Below are positions 1-5,695 of a DNA stretch of 7,296 nt, one piece after another; positions within the stretch are counted from its first letter, which is position 1; every line of letters starts with the position of its first letter. The stretch is from Solirubrobacteraceae bacterium. Lineage in GTDB: Bacteria; Actinomycetota; Thermoleophilia; Solirubrobacterales; Solirubrobacteraceae. The notes under the pieces were generated by a model, which was not told the DNA's origin, did not search any database, and saw only the letters and a list, made by a program, of their open reading frames with translations. The position numbers and the translations under genes are program-made. The DNA lies in NCBI GenBank assembly GCA_024710825.1, contig JANJUA010000335.1, positions 1 to 7,296 on the forward strand. Reading direction: 5' to 3'.

Positions 1-116
1 GGGAACGGCGTCGCGGGCCGGTTCTCCAGCAGGCCCTGGCGCTCGCCCATCACGTAGGCGACCGCGGGCGCCAGCAGGAGCGCCATGAGCCAGACGACGG
101 GGAGCAGGCGGCGCAC
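1..116 (-). CDS. AlgJ/AlgX-like O-acetyltransferase partner, N-terminus only (partial)
   Basis: Only the first 38 codons are present; the gene continues beyond base 1. It starts at GTG (116-114), two bases after the stop codon of the upstream MBOAT gene, without a clear ribosome binding site, so translation probably depends on re-initiation. The visible protein begins with two arginines followed by a hydrophobic stretch (about residues 4-22), a likely signal peptide or membrane anchor. It then has a G-E-R-Q-G-L-L-E-N-R-P-A-T-P-F run (residues 24-38). An 'ENR.l..fP' element just after the anchor is typical of AlgJ/AlgX/DltD-neighbour type SGNH acyltransferases, which take acyl groups moved across the membrane by an AlgI-type MBOAT protein and place them on an exported polysaccharide. 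Position directly downstream of an AlgI-like gene is the strongest support. The catalytic domain lies outside the window, so the call rests on context and this short motif. Confidence 0.72.
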   Translation of the reverse strand, partial: MRRLLPVVWLMALLLAPAVAYVMGERQGLLENRPATPF

Positions 117-118
117 GG

Positions 119-1555
119 TCAGAACTGGAAGTACAGGAACGGGGACGAGCTGCCGGCCAGGCAGTAGGCCAGCGCGAGCGGCAGGCCGACGCCGAGCGCC
201 GCCGCGCGAACGGTACCGGGCACGCGGCCGACGGCCTCCGCCAGCCAGCGTCCGCCGCTGCGCCGTCCGGGCGCCAGGACGATCGCGCTGGCGAGCACGA
301 GGATCACCAGCGCCTGCGGGTTGAGCGCCTGGTCGACGGCGGGCGTCAGCCCCGCGCTGGGCGTCACCATCGCCCGGTAGTACTCGACCGCCCCGCTCAC
401 CGACTCCGCGCGGAACAGCACCCAGCCGACGAGCACGACGAGGAACGTGCTCGCCCGCCGCAGCGCGACGTGCCGCGCGGGCGATCCCTCCATCGCCCGC
501 CAGCCGAAGCGCCGCTCGAGCAGCAGCCACGCCCCGTGGTACAGGCCCCAGACGACGAACGTGAACGCCGCGCCGTGCCACAGCCCGGTGAGGACGAAGA
601 CGATCAGCAGGTTGCGATACGTCGCGGCCTCCCCGTGGCGGTTGCCGCCGAGCGAGATGTAGACGTAGTCGCGAAACCAGCGCGACAGCGTCATGTGCCA
701 GCGGCGCCAGAACTCGGTGACCGACTGCGACGAGTACGGCCGGCGGAAGTTCTCGGGGAGGCGGAAGCCGAGCATGAGCGCGATGCCGATCGCCATGTCG
801 CTGTAGCCCGAGAAGTCGTAGTAGAGCTGCATCGTGAACGCGAGCGCGCCGATCCAGGCGCCCGCCATCGTCAGCGTCCCGTCGTTGGCCGACTGGAAGG
901 CGGCGTCGGCCACGGGGGCGATCTGGTCGGCGACGAGCACCTTCTTCAGCAGGCCGTGCGTGAAGCGGATCGCGCCCTCCTGCACGCCCTCGACCCGCGG
1001 CCGGGGCGCGTGCAGCTCGTGCTGGATCTCGCGCAGGCGCACGATCGGCCCCGCGATGGCGCGCGGGAACAGCGACACGAACAGCAGCAGGTCGAACGGG
1101 TCGCGCCGGGCGTGCACCTCGCCGCGGTGCACGTCGACGAGGTAGCTGACCTTCTCGAACGTGAAGAACGAGATCCCGATCGGCAGCAGGATCTCCATCG
1201 ACCCGGGTCCGTCCAGCCCGATCCGGGCCGCGAGCGCGTCGAGCTGCTCGGTCGCCGGCCCGGCGTACTTCAAGAAGGCCAGCAGCCCCCCGTTCGGCAC
1301 GCCGCCGACCGTCAACAGCCAGAGCTGCCTGCGGCGCGCCCCCGCGCGCCGCGCCTGCTCGATCCCTAGCGCGAGGCCGAAGTCCACCAGCGTCGACGCG
1401 ACGACGACCAGCACGAACTCCTGCACGCCCCACGCGTAGAAGACGAGCGACGCGGCGAGGATGACGAAGCGCCGCCCCCAGGTCGGCACCGCCCAGGTCG
1501 CCAGGAGGACGAGCGGCAGGAAGGCGAAGAGGAAGGTGGGGCTGCTGAAGACCAT
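119..1555 (-). CDS. AlgI-like MBOAT family O-acyltransferase (478 aa, multi-pass membrane protein)
   Basis: This is an integral membrane O-acyltransferase that would pass acetyl (or another acyl) groups across the membrane for O-acylation of an exported glycan. The N-terminus, M-V-F-S-S-P-T-F-L-F-A-F-L-P, is the classic AlgI/DltB opening and supports ATG 1555. Family motifs follow in order: F-L-K-Y-A near 94-98, L-P-I-G-I-S-F-F-T-F near 124-133, a G-P-I element near 169-171, G-L-L-K-K-V-L-V-A-D near 201-210, the Y-Y-D-F-S-G-Y-S-D-M-A block near 245-255, the P-E-N-F-R-R-P block near 267-273, E-F-W-R-R-W-H with His287, and L-T-G-L-W-H-G with His327, the expected catalytic histidine. Length is normal for the family. 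The gene lies 31 bp after the GT39-like gene and 2 bp before the AlgJ/X-like gene, so the three probably form one operon. No strong Shine-Dalgarno precedes the start. The acyl group and glycan acceptor cannot be read from sequence. Confidence 0.95.
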   Translation of the reverse strand: MVFSSPTFLFAFLPLVLLATWAVPTWGRRFVILAASLVFYAWGVQEFVLVVVASTLVDFGLALGIEQARRAGARRRQLWLLTVGGVPNGGLLAFLKYAGPATEQLDALAARIGLDGPGSMEILLPIGISFFTFEKVSYLVDVHRGEVHARRDPFDLLLFVSLFPRAIAGPIVRLREIQHELHAPRPRVEGVQEGAIRFTHGLLKKVLVADQIAPVADAAFQSANDGTLTMAGAWIGALAFTMQLYYDFSGYSDMAIGIALMLGFRLPENFRRPYSSQSVTEFWRRWHMTLSRWFRDYVYISLGGNRHGEAATYRNLLIVFVLTGLWHGAAFTFVVWGLYHGAWLLLERRFGWRAMEGSPARHVALRRASTFLVVLVGWVLFRAESVSGAVEYYRAMVTPSAGLTPAVDQALNPQALVILVLASAIVLAPGRRSGGRWLAEAVGRVPGTVRAAALGVGLPLALAYCLAGSSSPFLYFQF

Positions 1556-1563
1556 TCGCTATC

Positions 1564-1578
1564 GCGTCGCCGAGACGC
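1564..1578 (-). other. Small inverted repeat in the spacer before the MBOAT gene
   Basis: The 31-bp spacer between the GT39-like stop and the MBOAT start holds a perfect 5-bp inverted repeat (gcgtc / gacgc) around a 5-base loop. It ends 8 bases before the ATG, where a ribosome binding site would be expected and where none is obvious. There is no T-tract, so it is not a Rho-independent terminator. It could shape translation of the MBOAT gene or be chance in GC-rich DNA. Confidence 0.2.
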
Positions 1579-1586
1579 CGCAAGCC

Positions 1587-3269
1587 TCAGCCAAGGCTCG
1601 TCAGGCTGCCATCGCAGGCGGCCTCCCGGCGCTCCCACAACTCCACGTTCCGTCCGCCGATCGTCGCCTGCTCCCGCACCCGGTAGTCCCGTTGGAGCAG
1701 CTCTCGCAGCTGCTCACGCTCGGCCGGGTCTGTCGGCGCCAGCGACGGGAACCGGCGACCGAAATCGGCCGTCTGGTCGTACCGCCCGTCCCAGACGTCG
1801 TCGTACAGCACCACATCAGGGCAGAGCCGCGCGAAGCTCTGGTCGAGCGATGCGTCGTGCAGCCACCGGTCGAGCCACACAAGGCTGTTGTAGTGGAAGT
1901 CCTCATCGCGGAACGCCCACCAGTAGAGCCACTCGCCCATGACGGTCTCTCCAGGTCGAACGGCGGACGCGAACGAGGCGAACGCCGGGTCGAGCGCCGG
2001 GTCCTTCGGGATGCTCCGCACGTCACGGACCGTCGCCGTCGCACCCACGGTCGTGAGGAGCGCGAGGACGGCGACCGTGGCAGGAAGGGCGATGCGACGC
2101 GGAGCGGACCCGGGCAGGCGGCGGCGCAAGATGTGCCCACAGGCGATGATCGCGGCTATCGCATACGGAAAGGCGTACCAGACGTACATCGGCGTCTTGT
2201 TGCCCTGGATGAGGGCCAGGCCGAGAACGTGCGACAGCAACAGAACACCGGGCACGGCGAGCAGCGGATACGCGGGCTCGGGTCGGCGGAGATCCTTGAT
2301 CGCATAGGCGATCGCGACGATCGCCGCAAGCACCCCGACGAGCAGCGTCACCGCCGCGAGCCGCGATGCCTGGTTCGTGGCCGCAGAGGTCATGAACTCG
2401 TAGCGGTCGATCTCGCGCACGAGAGGATCGAGGCTGAGCTCCTTCAGGCTCTCGAACATCGGGACGCCGTAGGTGTTGCCGTAGATGGCGTCGAACTGCT
2501 CCTGCGCTCGTGCGCCGAACGGGACGCCATGCGCGAGCACGTACGCGACCCCTCCCGCCGCCAACCCGGCAGCGAAGGCGCCGACGCGACGCAGCCGTCG
2601 AGCGCCGGCCGAGACGATCAACACGACGACCCCCGGTGTGATCGCCATGACGCTGAACTCGACGTCCGCGCTCACGGCGGTGAGGAACCCGACGAGCAGC
2701 GCGGTCGACGCCGTCACCGGCCCGCGCAGAAGCAGCGCGAGGATCGTGCACACGAACACGAAGGCCAACGCGTCCCACCGGATGTAGTGGCTGGCCGCGT
2801 AGAAGCCCCAAGAGGCAGCCAGGAGCGCGACGCCCCACGTCGCCATCGGCCAGCCGAACCGGCGCCGGAGCGTCCAGCCGAAGATGCCGAGGGCGACGAG
2901 CCCGAGGAGGAACGACGCAAAGCGGTACGCCGTGTAGGACGTTCCTGCGATGAGCTCGGCGAGGATGAACGGCGCCGTGCCCAGGCGGGGATCCCAGAAG
3001 TCGATCGTGCCCTCGTACACCCCGGCACCCACGGCGAGCGACGGCCGGAACCCGTGTCCGTTGACGAACGACCAGGCGATGGAGCCGATCCACGCCTCGT
3101 CTCCGTAGAGCCCCGGCGCACGATCGAGCGTTCGCAGGCTGTACCCGAGTATCCCGATGAGGACGGCGGTGCCCAGCGCCGTCGCGAGGACGGCCGCGAA
3201 CCGGCGGGGGGAGGGCTTGCGGACGGCGCTCACGAGCGGCGGGAGGATATCCGCGCGCCCCGGCACCAT
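1587..3269 (-). CDS. GT-C fold membrane glycosyltransferase, GT39/ArnT-like (560 aa)
   Basis: This is a polytopic membrane glycosyltransferase that would use a polyprenyl-phosphate-linked sugar on the outer face of the membrane. I count about eleven hydrophobic segments (roughly residues 24-45, 115-134, 141-160, 166-183, 186-203, 207-222, 229-248, 304-325, 334-356, 364-381, 393-412). After the first segment is G-L-Y-G-D-E-A-W (Asp57-Glu58), the acidic pair typical of the first external loop of GT39/PF13231 enzymes, and then H-Y-I-R-W-D-A-L (161-168), resembling the family's R-x-D element. A soluble C-terminal region of about 145 residues follows. ATG 3269 is preferred: A-A-G-G directly precedes it, and GTG 3266 immediately after is also possible. 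The frame stays open upstream to 3413, with an ATG at 3320, but that would overlap the divergent transketolase gene and adds residues of unremarkable composition. It is the first gene of the leftward operon. The sugar transferred and the acceptor are unknown. Confidence 0.85.
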   Translation of the reverse strand: MVPGRADILPPLVSAVRKPSPRRFAAVLATALGTAVLIGILGYSLRTLDRAPGLYGDEAWIGSIAWSFVNGHGFRPSLAVGAGVYEGTIDFWDPRLGTAPFILAELIAGTSYTAYRFASFLLGLVALGIFGWTLRRRFGWPMATWGVALLAASWGFYAASHYIRWDALAFVFVCTILALLLRGPVTASTALLVGFLTAVSADVEFSVMAITPGVVVLIVSAGARRLRRVGAFAAGLAAGGVAYVLAHGVPFGARAQEQFDAIYGNTYGVPMFESLKELSLDPLVREIDRYEFMTSAATNQASRLAAVTLLVGVLAAIVAIAYAIKDLRRPEPAYPLLAVPGVLLLSHVLGLALIQGNKTPMYVWYAFPYAIAAIIACGHILRRRLPGSAPRRIALPATVAVLALLTTVGATATVRDVRSIPKDPALDPAFASFASAVRPGETVMGEWLYWWAFRDEDFHYNSLVWLDRWLHDASLDQSFARLCPDVVLYDDVWDGRYDQTADFGRRFPSLAPTDPAEREQLRELLQRDYRVREQATIGGRNVELWERREAACDGSLTSLG

Positions 3270-3318
3270 CCTTCGACCGGTGTGTCGGACGGCACCGAGG
3301 TGCCATACGCTGCCGGCC
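3270..3318. promoter_or_regulatory. Divergent intergenic region with candidate promoters for both operons
   Basis: Both operons start from this ~49-bp gap, so at least one promoter for each direction should lie here or just inside the flanking genes. On the plus strand TACGCT (3306-3311) fits the loose TAnnnT -10 form and ends 7 bases before the ATG at 3319, which has no good Shine-Dalgarno; a leaderless transcript is therefore plausible. On the minus strand TATGGC (3307-3302) overlaps the same bases and could serve as a poor -10 for the leftward operon. I see no convincing -35 on either strand. The presence of a promoter is inferred from gene layout; the exact hexamers are weak. Confidence 0.35.
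3291..3304. promoter_or_regulatory. Candidate operator: near-perfect 14-bp palindrome in the divergent gap
   Basis: The bases GGCACC-GA-GGTGCC form an inverted repeat with 6-bp arms and a 2-bp centre. It sits in the short gap between the two divergent operons and partly overlaps the candidate -10 elements. A dimeric repressor bound here could control both directions at once. An additional inverted pair, CGGTG (3278-3282) and CACCG (3293-3297), overlaps it. No regulator gene is in the window, so the assignment is inference from position and symmetry. Confidence 0.3.
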
Positions 3319-4104
3319 ATGTCGCTGGGGAGAGAGATCCGCATGCAGATCGTCGACCGGTCGATGCACGCCCGTGTCGGGCACATCGGGTCGGCGTTGT
3401 CCGTCGCCGACATGCTGGCGGCGCTCTACGGGGACGTGTTGGGCCGCGAGGAACCTCAGGGCGTCGACCGGGATCGCATGGTGCTGTCGAAGGGACACGC
3501 CGCGCTGGCGCTCTATGCCGCCTTGGTCGCCACCGAGCGCCTCGACACATCCGCCCTCGATCGGTACTGCGCCGACGGCTCGATGCTCGGGGTGCACCCG
3601 GAGCACGTCGTCGACGGAATCGACTTTTCCACCGGCTCCCTGGGACAGGGCCTACCGGTGGCCGCCGGCGCCGCTCTGGCAGCACGCCTGCAGAGGTCGG
3701 CCCGCCGAGCGTTCGTGCTAATGAGCGACGCCGAGTGCAACGAGGGCTCGGTGTGGGAGGCGGCCATGTTCGCCAGCCACCATCGCCTCGCCAACCTGAT
3801 CGCGCTCATCGATGTCAACGGCCAGCAGGCGCTCGGCTACACCCGCGACGTCCTCGACTGCGAGCCGCTGGCGGAGCGCTGGCGGGCGTTCGGTTGGGAT
3901 GTCCACGAGGTCGACGGCCACGACGCCGAGGCGATCTCGGCGACCATCCACGCGCTGGACGTCGAGCACGGTCCGCCGCATCTCCTGCTGTGCCGCACGA
4001 CCTTCGGCAAGGGAGTGTCCTTCATGGAATCGCGCATCGAGTGGCACTATCTTCCGCTCGACGCCGAGCAGCACGCGCGCGCGCTCGCGGAGCTCCGCGC
4101 ATGA
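3319..4104 (+). CDS. Split transketolase, N-terminal (TPP diphosphate-binding) subunit (261 aa)
   Basis: This is the first half of a two-gene transketolase, a TPP- and divalent-metal-dependent enzyme that moves two-carbon ketol units between sugars. Family motifs appear in order: G-H-I-G-S-A-L-S near 21-28, the S-K-G-H motif at 57-60, S-T-G-S-L-G-Q-G near 104-111, and the metal/TPP-binding segment from Ser136 (S-D-A-E-C-N-E-G) to D-V-N-G near 165-168. The usual G-D-G at the start of that segment reads S-D-A, while Asp137 and Asn167 are kept. Length fits a stand-alone N-terminal subunit. ATG 3319 gives the expected N-terminal helix; ATG 3343 is an alternative with a purine-rich GGGGAG ten bases upstream. 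Its stop overlaps the C-subunit start by 4 bp. Because it sits in a glycan locus, it probably serves synthesis of a special sugar rather than central metabolism; the substrate is unknown. Confidence 0.92.
   Translation: MSLGREIRMQIVDRSMHARVGHIGSALSVADMLAALYGDVLGREEPQGVDRDRMVLSKGHAALALYAALVATERLDTSALDRYCADGSMLGVHPEHVVDGIDFSTGSLGQGLPVAAGAALAARLQRSARRAFVLMSDAECNEGSVWEAAMFASHHRLANLIALIDVNGQQALGYTRDVLDCEPLAERWRAFGWDVHEVDGHDAEAISATIHALDVEHGPPHLLLCRTTFGKGVSFMESRIEWHYLPLDAEQHARALAELRA
4086..4099 (+). repeat. Perfect 14-bp palindrome overlapping the ribosome binding site of the second transketolase gene
   Basis: The bases cgcggagctccgcg read the same on both strands and end one base before the ATG at 4101. 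They contain GGAG (4089-4092), the likely Shine-Dalgarno of that gene, 8 bases from the start. In RNA a 5-bp stem with an AGCU loop could form and hide part of the binding site until ribosomes finishing the upstream gene open it. A role in translational coupling is inference; the palindrome is also codons of the upstream gene. Confidence 0.35.
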
Positions 4105-5021
4105 GAGCCGCGTTCGCCTCGGCCCTGACCCGGCTCGCCGAGGAAGATGAGCGGGTCGTGCTCCTGACCGGCGACCTCGGGTTCATGGTCTGGGAGCCCT
4201 TCGCCGAGCGCTTTCCCGACCGGTTCCTGAACGTGGGTGTCGCGGAGCAGAACATGATCGGGCTCGCCACCGGCCTGGCCGAGGCTGGCTTGCGCCCGTA
4301 CTGCTACTCGATCGCGACGTTCGCCTCGCTGCGTCCCTACGAGTTCGTGCGCAACGGCCCGATCCTCCACCAGCTCCCCGTGCGGATCGTCGGTGTGGGT
4401 GCCGGCCTCGACTACGGGCACAACGGCGTGACGCACTATGCGCTCGAGGACGTGGCGGTTATGCGCGCCCAGCCCGACATCTCCATCGTCGCCCCGGCGG
4501 ATCCCGATCAAGCGGTCGCCGCTCTTCGGGAGGTCCACGAGCTTCCGGGCCCCACCTACCTCCGCATCGGCAAGGAGCCGGGCGTCGTACCAGGGCTCGA
4601 GGGACGATTCCGGCTCGGCGGGATCGAGACAATCGGCGATGGCGGCGACGCGGTCGTCGTCGCGCTCGGCACGATGGCCCGTGACGCCATCCGCGCCGCC
4701 GAGTTGCTTCGTGAGAGCGGCGTCGACACGACGGTCGCGATCGTGTCGAGCGTGCGCCCATCGCCAGCGGAGGAGCTGTCCGACGTGCTGCAGCGTGCCG
4801 ATCTCGCGGTGACCGTCGAGGCACACTACGTGGACGGCGGCATCGGGTCGCTGGTCGCCGAGGTCATCGCCGAGCATGGCGTCGATTGCAGGCTCGTTCG
4901 GTGCGGGATTCGAGAGATGCCGCGGGGTCTGACGGGCTCTCCCGACTATCTCAAGGGCCGACTGGGACTCGACGCCGAGAGCATCGCGGACGCGGCCCTG
5001 CGGGCGCTGGAGCGCGCATGA
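4101..5021 (+). CDS. Split transketolase, C-terminal (pyrimidine-binding) subunit (306 aa)
   Basis: This is the second half of the two-gene transketolase and should pair with the preceding protein, because the active sites of this family lie between the two domain types. Near the N-terminus is a T-G-D-L-G element (23-27). N-V-G-V-A-E-Q-N-M (44-52) holds Glu49, the conserved glutamate that activates the aminopyrimidine ring of TPP. G-H-N-G-V-T-H-Y-A-L-E-D (106-117) is the T-H-x3-E-D motif of the pyrimidine domain. A C-terminal transketolase domain follows from about residue 185. ATG 4101 is set by an ATGA overlap with the upstream stop. The reading frame also stays open far upstream, but that part is antisense to other genes and is not coding. 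Like the N-subunit, it is likely to act on a sugar or sugar phosphate in a dedicated pathway; a related non-transketolase TPP reaction cannot be excluded. Confidence 0.93.
   Translation: MRAAFASALTRLAEEDERVVLLTGDLGFMVWEPFAERFPDRFLNVGVAEQNMIGLATGLAEAGLRPYCYSIATFASLRPYEFVRNGPILHQLPVRIVGVGAGLDYGHNGVTHYALEDVAVMRAQPDISIVAPADPDQAVAALREVHELPGPTYLRIGKEPGVVPGLEGRFRLGGIETIGDGGDAVVVALGTMARDAIRAAELLRESGVDTTVAIVSSVRPSPAEELSDVLQRADLAVTVEAHYVDGGIGSLVAEVIAEHGVDCRLVRCGIREMPRGLTGSPDYLKGRLGLDAESIADAALRALERA
5009..5012 (+). promoter_or_regulatory. Ribosome binding site for the GT2 gene
   Basis: GGAG lies 5 bases before the ATG at 5018, inside the last codons of the transketolase C-subunit. It supports this start, which also forms an ATGA overlap with the upstream stop. 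Confidence 0.6.
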
Positions 5022-5695
5022 CGACGGTCTCGGTGATCCTCCCGGTCCACGACCAGGCCGACCACATCGAGGGCCTGGTCGACGGCTACTGCGCGGCGCT
5101 GGCGCGTCTGCCCGCCGACGCCGAGCTCATCCTCGTGCCGAACGCCTGCCGTGACCGGACGCCGGAGATCTGCCGCGAGGCCGCGGACTGGCACGCTGGG
5201 GTCCGCGTCGTCGAGCTCGCGCCTGGCGGCTGGGGACGAGCGGTGAAGGCGGGGCTGAGCACCGCCACCGGCGACCTCCTGTGCTACACGAACGCCGCGC
5301 GAACACAGCCCGAGATGCTGACGCTGCTGCTGCTGTACGCCCTGGCGTATCCGAGCGTCATGGTCAAGGCGAACCGGCGCATACGAGACAGCTGGCCCCG
5401 TCGCCTCGGATCGGTCATCTACAACCTCGAGTGCCGAGCCCTGTTCGATCTGGCGACGTGGGACATCAACGGCACCCCGAAGGTCTTTCCCCGCGAGTTC
5501 GACCGTCTGCTGAGGCTCCAGAGCGACGGCGACCTCATCGACGCCGAGGCGATGGCGATCTGCGGACGGGAGGGCTACCCGGTCGTCGAGGTGCCCATCC
5601 TCGCCACGGCGCGTCACGGCGGGCGCTCGACGACGAACTACGCCTCGGCACTGCGCATGTACCGAGGAGCGATCGGACTCCGTCGGTCCCTGTGA
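5018..5695 (+). CDS. Family 2 glycosyltransferase-like protein with atypical acidic motifs (225 aa)
   Basis: This is a cytoplasmic GT-A fold protein related to dolichyl/polyprenyl-phosphate sugar transferases. The N-terminus, T-V-S-V-I-L-P-V-H-D, is the first beta strand of GT2 enzymes. An 'R-D-R-T' (45-48) stands where these proteins have 'S-x-D-x-T', and G-G-W-G-R-A-V-K-A-G-L (70-80) plus A-T-G-D-L-L (83-88) match the family. W-D-I-N-G-T-P-K-V-F (148-157) corresponds to the acceptor-side motif of DPM1/Alg5-like enzymes. There is no C-terminal membrane segment. Oddities: the usual V-D-D-G-S is V-P-N-A-C (40-44), and the D-x-D after the G-D strand reads T-N-A (91-93), so the common metal-binding aspartates are missing. 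It might load a sugar onto polyprenyl phosphate for the divergent GT39-like enzyme, but catalytic activity is uncertain. Both ends overlap neighbours by 4 bp. Confidence 0.85.
   Translation: MTTVSVILPVHDQADHIEGLVDGYCAALARLPADAELILVPNACRDRTPEICREAADWHAGVRVVELAPGGWGRAVKAGLSTATGDLLCYTNAARTQPEMLTLLLLYALAYPSVMVKANRRIRDSWPRRLGSVIYNLECRALFDLATWDINGTPKVFPREFDRLLRLQSDGDLIDAEAMAICGREGYPVVEVPILATARHGGRSTTNYASALRMYRGAIGLRRSL

Noticed and set aside
1556..1586. A terminator between the GT39-like and MBOAT genes
   Set aside because: The inverted repeat is only 5 bp, with no T-tract, and the 31-bp spacing suggests one operon.
2023..3606. A long minus-strand frame overlapping the GT39-like gene and the transketolase N-subunit
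   Set aside because: Low-complexity Arg/Gly/Ala-rich translation with no motif, crossing two well supported genes in the wrong frame.
1461..4100. A very long open plus-strand frame antisense to the MBOAT and GT39-like genes and continuing into the transketolase C-subunit frame
   Set aside because: Its translation is rich in Arg, Glu, Asp and Pro without family motifs, while the opposite strand encodes clear MBOAT and GT39-like proteins. It is the open-frame shadow expected in GC-rich DNA; only the part from 4101 is a real gene.
4047..4877. A 276-residue minus-strand frame opposite the transketolase C-subunit
   Set aside because: The plus strand has TPP-binding and catalytic motifs in this span; the antisense product has none.
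5281..5691. A possible earlier start of the DUF4915-like gene, in frame upstream of 5692
   Set aside because: This part lies within the GT2 gene in another frame and gives an Arg/Pro/His-rich translation without family similarity; the GTGA overlap start fits better.
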